From: an uncultured Candidatus Nemicrothrix sp.
Lineage (GTDB): Bacteria; Actinomycetota; Acidimicrobiia; Acidimicrobiales; UBA8592
Reading direction: 5' to 3'
NCBI GenBank assembly: GCA_913046155.1
Contig: CAJWRY010000073.1
Span: 1 to 7,281 of the forward strand
DNA length: 7,281 nucleotides
The notes below the pieces were generated by a model. It made no database searches. It had not been told where the DNA came from and saw nothing but the letters and a program-made list of their open reading frames with translations. The translations under genes were made by a program, and so were the position numbers. Below are positions 1-6,368 of this stretch, in pieces (within the stretch, counting starts at the first letter, position 1; the number at the start of each line of letters is the position of its first letter).

Positions 1-1499
1 TTTCGTTTGTTAATTTTCCCCATTGTATTTCGAAGTAATGTGGGAACTGCGACGTAGGAGCGAGGGCATTTGTAATGACTAAGTCTGTCTCGCAACCAAT
101 TAGCTATTTCCTCTGTATCAAGCTGGGAAGCGGGGTTTATTGGAACAATTAACGCAATGAGTTCCTCTCCAAGGTCCTGATGAGGAATCCCAATGCAGCC
201 TATATCCGCTATTTCTGGATGATCGATCAAAATTTGTTCTGCTTCGGCAGGGTATATATTGACGCCACCCGAAACAACCATGTCGCTGAAGCGGTCGGTA
301 ATGAATACGTACCCATTTTCGTTGATATAGCCGATTTCGCCTAGTGTAAATAGGCCTGGTTCGGGGTTTGCTTGCGCAGTCTTTTGGGGATCGTTGGGGT
401 ATATGATGCCTCTCCCCGTTGAATCTCGGAAAAATAGTCTTCCTTCTGTGGCTGTTGGTAACTCATTTAAGTCCTCATCGAGTACGTAAGCCGTGAAAGG
501 CGGAATTGCTTTTCCTACTGATCCAGGGTTCTCAAGCCATTCTTCGCTTGTGATGGCGCAAACTGTCCCAACTTCACTTGCCCCGTATGCGTCTCGAAAT
601 ATTGGCCCCCACCACTCAATCATTTCGTGCATGACATCAACAGGGCATTTTGCTCCGGTGTGAGCTGCAAATTTCATTGACGAAACATCATATTTTTTCT
701 TCACTTCCACAGGTAAAGCAAGCATTCGCACGAAATGCGTTGGCACCATCAAAGCAGATTCTGTTTTATATTTATCAATTGCGGCGAGAGTTGTTTCAGC
801 ATCAAACCTTCCAAGTATCACGGATGGTATTCCAAGTGTGAGGAGTCTCATCCCTGATAGGGGGCCTGTGTGATACATAGGTCCTACAACCAGGTGTGTC
901 CCAAATGCGGCAAAGCCGCTTTGGCTTAGGCCCTCGATGTGTTCGGTCATTGTTGTTCCGCCGGCAAACATTGTCGGAGGAAGTTCAGTCCCTTTAGGGA
1001 GGCCAGTGGTGCCGGATGTATAAAGTAAGTTTGGGAGCGGGGTTACTTCATCGGGCGAGGGATCTGGTGATCCGTTCATTAGCCAATCATCCCAATTAGT
1101 GACATCTTGATATGTCTCGCAATTCCATCCGACTATTTGAGTGATTCCTGCTTCTTTAGCTGCAGTTATTCCTCTAGTAGCTGTTTTGTCATCTATGAAC
1201 AAGATTTGGCTTTCAGAGTCTTTGAGTATGTAGCTTGCTTCATCTGCTGTTAGGTGAAAATTCACTGGGACGGATGAGGCTCCACCGAATAACCCGCCGA
1301 GATGCGCTAGTGCAGTTTCAGCAGCATTTTCTGCGAAAACTGCAATTCTTCGCTTTTCGCCTAATTCGCTAGCGAGAATAATATTTGCTGCTCGGTTTAT
1401 TATGTCGTCAACTTCTTCCCATGTAAGCGATTTGTAGGGATCAATCATCGCCACTGTGTTTGGTGTTTTCTCTGCTTGCTGTTGTGCAAATTTTGGCAT
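1..1499 (-). CDS. AMP-dependent acyl-CoA synthetase (CoA ligase), C-terminus cut by window edge
   Basis: Adenylate-forming ligase that activates a carboxylic acid with ATP and transfers it to CoA; cytosolic. The frame is open from ATG 1499 to the left edge (499 residues visible), so only the last few residues are missing. Family motifs are all in place: P-loop YTSGTTGLPKG (160-170), YGASE (305-309), LGEIGY (386-391), DRFSDMVVSGG followed by VNIYPAE (402-419), and the A10 motif GKINKR (494-499) with the probable catalytic lysine K495. The A7 position carries Glu388 where Asp is usual. The segment around WWGPIFRDAYGASE resembles FadD/bile-acid-CoA-ligase-like enzymes more than acetyl-CoA synthetase, but the substrate cannot be read from sequence. 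The start is supported by AAGGA just upstream and an in-frame TAG six codons before it. It begins 18 bases after the livHM stop, so the two are probably cotranscribed, suggesting that an imported acid is trapped as its CoA ester. The family call is very sure; the substrate is unknown. Confidence 0.95.
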   Translation of the reverse strand, partial: MPKFAQQQAEKTPNTVAMIDPYKSLTWEEVDDIINRAANIILASELGEKRRIAVFAENAAETALAHLGGLFGGASSVPVNFHLTADEASYILKDSESQILFIDDKTATRGITAAKEAGITQIVGWNCETYQDVTNWDDWLMNGSPDPSPDEVTPLPNLLYTSGTTGLPKGTELPPTMFAGGTTMTEHIEGLSQSGFAAFGTHLVVGPMYHTGPLSGMRLLTLGIPSVILGRFDAETTLAAIDKYKTESALMVPTHFVRMLALPVEVKKKYDVSSMKFAAHTGAKCPVDVMHEMIEWWGPIFRDAYGASEVGTVCAITSEEWLENPGSVGKAIPPFTAYVLDEDLNELPTATEGRLFFRDSTGRGIIYPNDPQKTAQANPEPGLFTLGEIGYINENGYVFITDRFSDMVVSGGVNIYPAEAEQILIDHPEIADIGCIGIPHQDLGEELIALIVPINPASQLDTEEIANWLRDRLSHYKCPRSYVAVPTLLRNTMGKINKR

Positions 1500-1517
1500 T
1501 TGTCCTTCTTCGTGTCT

Positions 1518-3572
1518 CTACTGTTTAGTCACTTCGGTGTTCTGTTTAAATAAAGAGGATCTTGACTGTGTCAATTTTTTCTTGATCGGGTCTGTCAAAG
1601 AGATTAGACCATCTGATCTAAAAATTGCTATTGCTATCATAAGAGCTCCTGATGCTGTTGTGCGGAGTATTTGCCCTTCGCTTGATGTCGTTGAAAGCAA
1701 ACCTGCAGGTGTAAGTAATGCTCCAATCATTGCACCTCCAATATGTCCGACACCACCGAGGAATAGCAGCGAGACATTCCCGATTCCTGAGAGTGCGTCC
1801 CAAGTTGAGATTTGTAGAACTGTTTGCTGGTAGGCAGTAAGAACGCCTGCTACACCAGCAAGGGCAGAGCCTATACCGAAACCGAGAAGCTTTGCGCCGG
1901 CTACGTTTACCCCTAGGGAACTCGCTGCTCTCTCATTAGACCGTACTGCTAAAAATTTTCTTCCTGTCACTCCATTACGGATACCAACAACTGCAATAAT
2001 GCAAAGAAGCAGCCATATGCAGCAAAAGATAATGAGTGTTGGGCGGTCTCTGCTAATTGACGGGTCAACCGTTATGTCGACTCCGAACCATTGTGGCGGC
2101 GGTACCGAGAGGTTAGATTGGGCGCCCTTTCCTATCAGTGATTCGTTCCCCATGACTATTTCTGTGATGGCAACAGCTCCTGCAAGGGTCACTACGGCAA
2201 GTTGTAATCCCCGTATTCGTACGGCAGGGATTGCGATGAGGAGACCCACTGCAACTGCAATGCATACACCCAAAAGCATTGCAATAGGGGAAGGCAAGCC
2301 AGGGCCTTCCAAAGCGAAGGCACTAAACCCATACACAGATCCATCTGCAGCCAATCGACTGGAAAGGTATGCCGCTACACCTGCAAAAGTTAGATTTGCC
2401 AATGAGAGTTGTCCTAGGTAGCCGATGATCACTACGGATGAAAGCATCAAAATTGCTGCAATGGTGCTTGTGATCAAACGTCCTTGAGTAACAGATGACC
2501 CTGTGAACAATACCCAGATAACGATACATACAATTGCAGTACATAGCGTCTTCCAACGAATTGGTTTTGGCGCTCTTGGTTGTCTGTCGGCAAATCGTGT
2601 TCCTCTTACAGGTAATCTGTAACCTTTTGTGAATTGGATCACAATAATAACCAGCAAAGGTATAGCTTGACGTAGCCCCTCGCTTGGGATCCATGCAGGC
2701 CACCATCCTTTGAGCGTGAATCCTGCTGCTCCCGATTGGAATACCCCAAGGAGTATCCCCCCTAACGTCGCCATCCAAGCGGAAGTTAAATTTCCGAATA
2801 ATGCAGCTCCCAGAGCTGGAACCACAAATAGTGTGTACCTGGTCGGTGTCAGAGTTACGAAGTCAAGCGCAAGTATTCCTGCAATCCCAGTGATTGTTGT
2901 TGAGATCAGCCAGTTGACTGTCGCGATCTTATTAGCCGAGAACCCGAGAAGAGTTCCGCCTATTTCAGAGTCCTCAATAGCACGTGTGCGTAACCCCATT
3001 TTGCTTCTCTTGTAGTAAAAGGCCAGTCCGCCACCAATAATAAGTGCGATTAGTGCTAGCAGAAGTCTGCTGTATTCAATCCCTCCATCTAAACCAAAAG
3101 GATTTTGCCAAATACCTTCAGGAAGAACCCCATCTACGAGTCTTGACTTAGAACCAAATTGGTAACTTGCCAAAGACGTCAAATAAATGAGAGCTCCAAG
3201 AGATCCGATAATTTTAGATATTGGAGGTTTGTTCCTAAGAGGCCCAAATATCAACGTCTGGACAATGATGCCCAAGATGATTGACATGAATACTGCTGCT
3301 AAGAAAGATGGGAGCGCTCCTACTCCTGTAGAGGCAAGACTTAACTTATAGGGGATATCTATAGGTCCCGGGAAGAAGTCAAACCAAGGGAAGTACATGT
3401 CACCTGTCTCCCGCATAGTTACGAACGTGTATGCGGGGTACATAGCCAGAGCACCTTGGTCAAGATTTATAAGGCCGGAGCCTTTATGACCAACTACGAT
3501 TCCTGTGGCAAGAATGGCATAAAACCCACCGATTCCGATACCAAGTATGCATAACATCAGGATTTCGCTCAT
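1518..3572 (-). CDS. Fused LivH-LivM branched-chain amino acid-type ABC transporter permease
   Basis: Inner-membrane permease of the HAAT (hydrophobic amino acid/amide uptake) ABC family, with both permease halves in one 684-residue chain. Separate LivH and LivM are each about 290-400 residues. Residues 1-315 are LivH-like: the N-terminal helix, the GSGLINLDQGALAM region (31-44), and the cytoplasmic ATPase-contact loop KMGLRTRAIEDSEIGGTLLG (191-210). A basic, proline-containing linker (about 316-345) leads into the LivM-like half (346-684), with GYLGQLSLANLTFAGVAAY (384-402), a second contact loop around GRKFLAVRSNERAASSLGV (537-555), and the GGVGHIGGAMIGA helix (606-618). Many hydrophobic stretches are consistent with a full set of transmembrane helices. 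The ATPases LivG/LivF and the binding protein LivK are absent from the window. The start is fixed by an in-frame TAA four codons upstream, but no Shine-Dalgarno sequence precedes it. The downstream acyl-CoA ligase suggests uptake of an organic acid rather than of leucine itself; this is inference. Confidence 0.94.
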   Translation of the reverse strand: MSEILMLCILGIGIGGFYAILATGIVVGHKGSGLINLDQGALAMYPAYTFVTMRETGDMYFPWFDFFPGPIDIPYKLSLASTGVGALPSFLAAVFMSIILGIIVQTLIFGPLRNKPPISKIIGSLGALIYLTSLASYQFGSKSRLVDGVLPEGIWQNPFGLDGGIEYSRLLLALIALIIGGGLAFYYKRSKMGLRTRAIEDSEIGGTLLGFSANKIATVNWLISTTITGIAGILALDFVTLTPTRYTLFVVPALGAALFGNLTSAWMATLGGILLGVFQSGAAGFTLKGWWPAWIPSEGLRQAIPLLVIIVIQFTKGYRLPVRGTRFADRQPRAPKPIRWKTLCTAIVCIVIWVLFTGSSVTQGRLITSTIAAILMLSSVVIIGYLGQLSLANLTFAGVAAYLSSRLAADGSVYGFSAFALEGPGLPSPIAMLLGVCIAVAVGLLIAIPAVRIRGLQLAVVTLAGAVAITEIVMGNESLIGKGAQSNLSVPPPQWFGVDITVDPSISRDRPTLIIFCCIWLLLCIIAVVGIRNGVTGRKFLAVRSNERAASSLGVNVAGAKLLGFGIGSALAGVAGVLTAYQQTVLQISTWDALSGIGNVSLLFLGGVGHIGGAMIGALLTPAGLLSTTSSEGQILRTTASGALMIAIAIFRSDGLISLTDPIKKKLTQSRSSLFKQNTEVTKQ

Positions 3573-3587
3573 CTGTTGACATTATTG

Positions 3588-3593
3588 GTTATA
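3588..3593 (-). promoter_or_regulatory. Possible -10 box (TATAAC) before the livHM fusion
   Basis: TATAAC, one mismatch from TATAAT, reads on the minus strand 15 bases before the ATG at 3572. Transcription starting about seven bases on would leave a leader of only about nine bases, which fits the absence of a Shine-Dalgarno sequence. The -35 region (TTCGAA near 3612-3617) matches TTGACA poorly. The 55-base gap is AT-rich, so chance similarity is likely; read-through from ugd is the alternative. Confidence 0.25.
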
Positions 3594-3627
3594 TAAATGA
3601 AACCGCTATTTTTCGAAGAAAAGAAAA

Positions 3628-4905
3628 TTAAACTCCCATACCAACGTATGTGAAACCAATCTTTTCCATTTCATTCCTATCGAAAATATTTCGAGTGTCA
3701 ATAAGATTTGCGTTGCGCATAGATTTCGCAACCGCTTTCATGTCTAATAGCTTGAAATCTTTCCACTCTGTTAGGACTATTAACGCATCGGCACCGTTTA
3801 CGCACCCATAGGGATCGTCCATAATTACTGTGGATGCAAGCTGGGTTAAGTTCTCTTTTACTGTGGGGTCAAAAGCAAGGATCTCGTAGTCGTCCGCTTC
3901 CAATCTTTTAAGTACCTCCACAGCTGGTGAATAACGAAGGTCGTCCGTACCTGCTTTGAAGGTAAGCCCCCACGCAGCCACCTTTCTATGTGGGGAACCG
4001 GTTGGCACTAGATGCTGTACTTTTTGAGCAGTTCGGTCTAGATGTTTTTGGTTTAAATCAATTGTGTGCTCAAGAAGGGTGAAATCAAAACCAAACGAAC
4101 GCGCTACTTGAGCAAGCGAGGCGCTATCTTTTGGAAAACACGAACCACCCCAGCCGGGGCCAGCGTTCATGTAGTCGGACCCTATTCTGGGATCATAACC
4201 TATTCCATCTGTCACATCCTTTATGTCTGCTCCAGTCATTTCGCACAGAGTAGCTATCTCATTGACAAAGGTGAGTTTCATGGCCAGAAAAGCATTCGCT
4301 GTGTGTTTAATTAACTCTGCTGATTCCCAACTGCTCATTAAAATAGGAGCGTCTAGTTTCGAATATAGTTTGGCGACCCTCTCCGAGTGCTCCCTTGAAT
4401 TGGCTCCGATCACTATTCTGCTTGGTTCAAGGAAATCTCTTATAGCGTTTCCCTCAGAGAGAAATTCGGGATTTGACACAATATGTACATCCGTTCTTGC
4501 CATATCTTCTTGTAACCTTTTAGCTGTTCCCAAGGGAACTGTTGACTTGTTAATAACAATTGAATTTGGTTGCAACACTGAAAGTATTTCATTGATTCCT
4601 TCTTCAAAATAAGATAGGTCAGAGCTGCCGTCTGTACGTGCTGGGGTTGGGAGGCACAGGAAATGAAATTCTGCATTCTCTGATGCTTTAGAGGCTCCTA
4701 ACGCAAATGAGAGTTTCTCTGATTTAACAACGTCACTTACCAATTCATCGAGCCCAGGTTCGAAAAAGGGAATGATACCTGCTTTCAAACTTTTGACACG
4801 GTCATCGTTATTGTCGGCGACTACTACATCATGTCCAAGGTGAGCTAAACAAGCGCCCGTGGTAAGACCTACATAACCCGCTCCGATTACAGCTATTTTT
4901 GCCAT
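3628..4905 (-). CDS. ugd: UDP-glucose 6-dehydrogenase (nucleotide-sugar dehydrogenase)
   Basis: Cytosolic NAD-dependent enzyme that oxidises UDP-glucose twice to UDP-glucuronate, a precursor for exopolysaccharide, capsule or glycolipid. The 425 residues are the usual family length. The N-terminal Rossmann motif is IGAGYVGL (7-14) with acidic D31 after the second strand. It is followed by LPTP...DGSSDLSY (85-99), NKSTVP with T122 (119-124), NPEFLSEG with E147 (145-152), the central helix with K200 and N204, and the active-site loop GPGWGGSCFPKD with catalytic Cys256, Lys259 and Asp260. The C-terminal UDP-binding half contains GLTFKAGTDDLRYSP (313-327) and LTEWKDF (378-384). All catalytic residues are present. 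The start is supported by AGAAGGA ending three bases before the ATG. It has its own promoter-like sequence and no functional link to its catabolic neighbours. UDP-ManNAc or UDP-GlcNAc dehydrogenases are relatives, but the loop and length favour UDP-glucose. Confidence 0.95.
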   Translation of the reverse strand: MAKIAVIGAGYVGLTTGACLAHLGHDVVVADNNDDRVKSLKAGIIPFFEPGLDELVSDVVKSEKLSFALGASKASENAEFHFLCLPTPARTDGSSDLSYFEEGINEILSVLQPNSIVINKSTVPLGTAKRLQEDMARTDVHIVSNPEFLSEGNAIRDFLEPSRIVIGANSREHSERVAKLYSKLDAPILMSSWESAELIKHTANAFLAMKLTFVNEIATLCEMTGADIKDVTDGIGYDPRIGSDYMNAGPGWGGSCFPKDSASLAQVARSFGFDFTLLEHTIDLNQKHLDRTAQKVQHLVPTGSPHRKVAAWGLTFKAGTDDLRYSPAVEVLKRLEADDYEILAFDPTVKENLTQLASTVIMDDPYGCVNGADALIVLTEWKDFKLLDMKAVAKSMRNANLIDTRNIFDRNEMEKIGFTYVGMGV

Positions 4906-4932
4906 TGTTCCTTCTAGAACTTCCCCGTACGA

Positions 4933-4963
4933 ATTGTACCTATGTAAAGGCTTAAATTGTCAA
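4933..4963 (-). promoter_or_regulatory. Promoter-like sequence upstream of ugd
   Basis: Reading on the minus strand, a perfect TTGACA (4963-4958) is followed after 19 bases by TACAAT (4938-4933), five of six matches to the -10 consensus. Transcription would start near 4926, giving a leader of about 20 bases that still contains the AAGGA ribosome-binding site (4913-4909). The spacer is two bases longer than the 17-base optimum, which lowers confidence. It lies in the 75-base gap between the DUF6285 gene and ugd, where a separate transcription unit would be expected to begin. Confidence 0.6.
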
Positions 4964-4980
4964 CGAATTCTTGATAATGC

Positions 4981-5379
4981 TCAAGGGTCTTGGACTTGTT
5001 TAAAGTGTCTAGGGTTAGCAACCTCTAATTTCATTGCGACAATTGAGAGCAGTTTTTCTTGAAGCATTTCAAACCTGTCGTCATAGTCGCCTGCTTTTAT
5101 TTTCTCAGACAGGTCAGGCATATCAACTGCTCCTAGGTCGGTCAAGATGTTTTGCAAAGCATCTTGGTGAGAAGCTCTTCCCTCGATTTCCCTAACAGCA
5201 ATCTTTAATGCGTTAGCTGCGATTCGTAACTTCCATTGTGTAGCCCCATCTGATGCAGGCACGATTTCTTCTGTAATGCATTCTTCAACCGCTTGAATAA
5301 GTTCTATCGCTGAGGGTGCATCATATGGGTGGTTAATTCTAGAAGGTAGACCCCAGTCTGACATGTCTACATTATTCAT
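4981..5379 (-). CDS. DUF6285 domain-containing small protein
   Basis: A 132-residue soluble protein with no signal peptide or membrane segment. It resembles DUF6285, a family of unknown biochemical function often found next to APH-type phosphotransferases and acyl-CoA dehydrogenases. Recognisable features are the opening helix SAIELIQAVEECITEEIVPA (23-42), the core around WKLRIAANALKIAVREIE (49-66), and the closing segment LSIVAMKLEVANPRHF (111-126), where family members typically carry a similar 'KL...NP+' ending. The predicted fold is mostly helical. The gene starts inside the stop of the upstream kinase (ATGA, 5376-5379), so translation is probably coupled. A strong GGGGAG (5393-5388) sits eight bases before the ATG, supporting that start over the ATG five codons later. 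It is likely a partner or accessory of the kinase; no catalytic motif is visible. The family call is made from remembered sequence pattern and is not searched. Confidence 0.82.
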   Translation of the reverse strand: MNNVDMSDWGLPSRINHPYDAPSAIELIQAVEECITEEIVPASDGATQWKLRIAANALKIAVREIEGRASHQDALQNILTDLGAVDMPDLSEKIKAGDYDDRFEMLQEKLLSIVAMKLEVANPRHFKQVQDP

Positions 5380-6368
5380 CCAGTTATCTCCCCGATTGAT
5401 TGCAAAAGGTCATATTCGTTCTCCGCTACGCGTCTCCCTATGGCTGCTATCTCCAGAGAATTAGTTCGTCCTTTTCGAAAATCGCCTCCCATCTGCAAGC
5501 ATATAACTCCCCAACGTAACGTTCCGAAGATTTCCCACCATAAAAGTGTTGTCTTCGTGACGTCCCGACCGCTCTCTTGAGAGTAGTTCTCAATCAATTC
5601 GTCATATGTACCTACTCCAGCTACTCGTTCTCCACTTCCAAACCTCCATGCCCTGACACACATCCAACCAAGATCTTGAATTGGATCACCAAACTGAGCT
5701 ATCTCCCAATCAAGAACCGCGTTGAGCCCAGAAGTGTCTATAAGAAGGTTCCCTAATCTAAAGTCACCATGGACAAAAGTGGATTCAGAGATTTCAGGTT
5801 GATTTGCTCGCAGCCACCTAAACGCGTAGTCAAAAGTTGGGTGTGGATCATCCAACGCCTCATAGATCGACTCAAGTGATGATAGAGGGTCTCGAATGTC
5901 ACTAAGCTCTATTCCTTCAAAGTGGCTTTTGTCTATCTTGTGGATCGCTGCCAGTGCTTTTGCCATATCGTGAATGAGATTCTTTCTCGCATTTTGCCAT
6001 TGCGCATCGCGAAGAATTTTTCTTGCGATCGTTTCTCCCTGCATTTTTTCTGTAATGCTGAAGCTTCGATTTCCTGCATTCTCAGCGAAACCGGAAGCAA
6101 TTACTGTCGGGACAGGGACTCCATTTAGTTTTGCTATTTGAAGGATGCGTGATTCCCGTTCACAAGTCCCATGGAGTCGATCCATGCCGCCGCGGTCTAT
6201 TTGCATGATTAATGAGCGCGGCTTTTCTTTAGTGATCGCTTCAAAACTCCACGTTTCGCGATTTGCTCCTCCGGATAATTGAATAAGATTGGAGACTTCT
6301 GTTGCTCCAAAAATTTCCTCTAACTGTAATTCGAGCCAACTGGCTCCGAAAACAGCGTTATCGTTCAT
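5376..6368 (-). CDS. APH-fold phosphotransferase (ACAD10/ACAD11 kinase-domain type)
   Basis: Cytosolic small-molecule kinase of the aminoglycoside phosphotransferase/choline-kinase superfamily (PF01636). Numbering from the upstream ATG at 6395, it shows the nucleotide loop LSGGANRETWSF (40-51), a likely ATP-anchoring strand SLIMQID (61-67), Glu81 in the following helix, the catalytic Brenner motif FVHGDFRLGN with Asp211 and Asn216, and the metal-binding DWEIAQFGDP with Asp229 (229-238). The DWE variant, with GDP...DLGWM after it, is typical of the ACAD10/11-like subgroup rather than of antibiotic-resistance enzymes. I place the start at the ATG at 6368 (330 residues) because GGAG lies nine bases before it and it overlaps the upstream gene by only 11 bases. 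The ATG at 6395 (339 residues) has no ribosome-binding site and overlaps by 38 bases. Its stop overlaps the DUF6285 start. Human ACAD10/11 kinase domains act on 4-hydroxy acids; a hydroxy-acyl or lipid substrate here is inference. Confidence 0.92.
   Translation of the reverse strand: MNDNAVFGASWLELQLEEIFGATEVSNLIQLSGGANRETWSFEAITKEKPRSLIMQIDRGGMDRLHGTCERESRILQIAKLNGVPVPTVIASGFAENAGNRSFSITEKMQGETIARKILRDAQWQNARKNLIHDMAKALAAIHKIDKSHFEGIELSDIRDPLSSLESIYEALDDPHPTFDYAFRWLRANQPEISESTFVHGDFRLGNLLIDTSGLNAVLDWEIAQFGDPIQDLGWMCVRAWRFGSGERVAGVGTYDELIENYSQESGRDVTKTTLLWWEIFGTLRWGVICLQMGGDFRKGRTNSLEIAAIGRRVAENEYDLLQSIGEITG
5388..5393 (-). promoter_or_regulatory. Strong Shine-Dalgarno for the DUF6285 gene
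   Basis: GGGGAG on the minus strand, eight bases before the ATG at 5379 and inside the end of the kinase gene. It is the best ribosome-binding site in the window and decides the DUF6285 start at the ATGA overlap. Confidence 0.75.

Noticed and set aside
1456..1833. Plus-strand open frame of 125 codons antisense to the permease
   Set aside because: It lies opposite the well-supported LivM half and the ligase start, and its cysteine- and proline-rich product resembles nothing; it is a shadow of the real frame.
1999..2421. Plus-strand open frame of 140 codons inside the permease
   Set aside because: Antisense to clear LivM motifs, with no ribosome-binding site or recognisable domain.
3610..3622. 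Short inverted repeat TTTTC-GAA-GAAAA after ugd, considered as a terminator
   Set aside because: Five mostly A-T pairs with a three-base loop is too weak, and it has no GC-rich stem; it is probably chance in an AT-rich gap.
4906..4923. GTTC/GAAC repeat and TTCTAGAA palindrome in the ugd leader
   Set aside because: Too short to support a regulator site or an RNA structure; similar short palindromes are expected by chance.
4960..4974. TCAA/TTGA inverted repeat in the gap before ugd, considered as a terminator or operator
   Set aside because: The stem is only four pairs and overlaps the candidate -35 box; no U-tract follows.
5376..6368. Aminoglycoside resistance gene
   Set aside because: The fold is shared, but the DWE motif, DUF6285 partner and acyl-CoA-type context point to the ACAD10/11-like metabolic subgroup.
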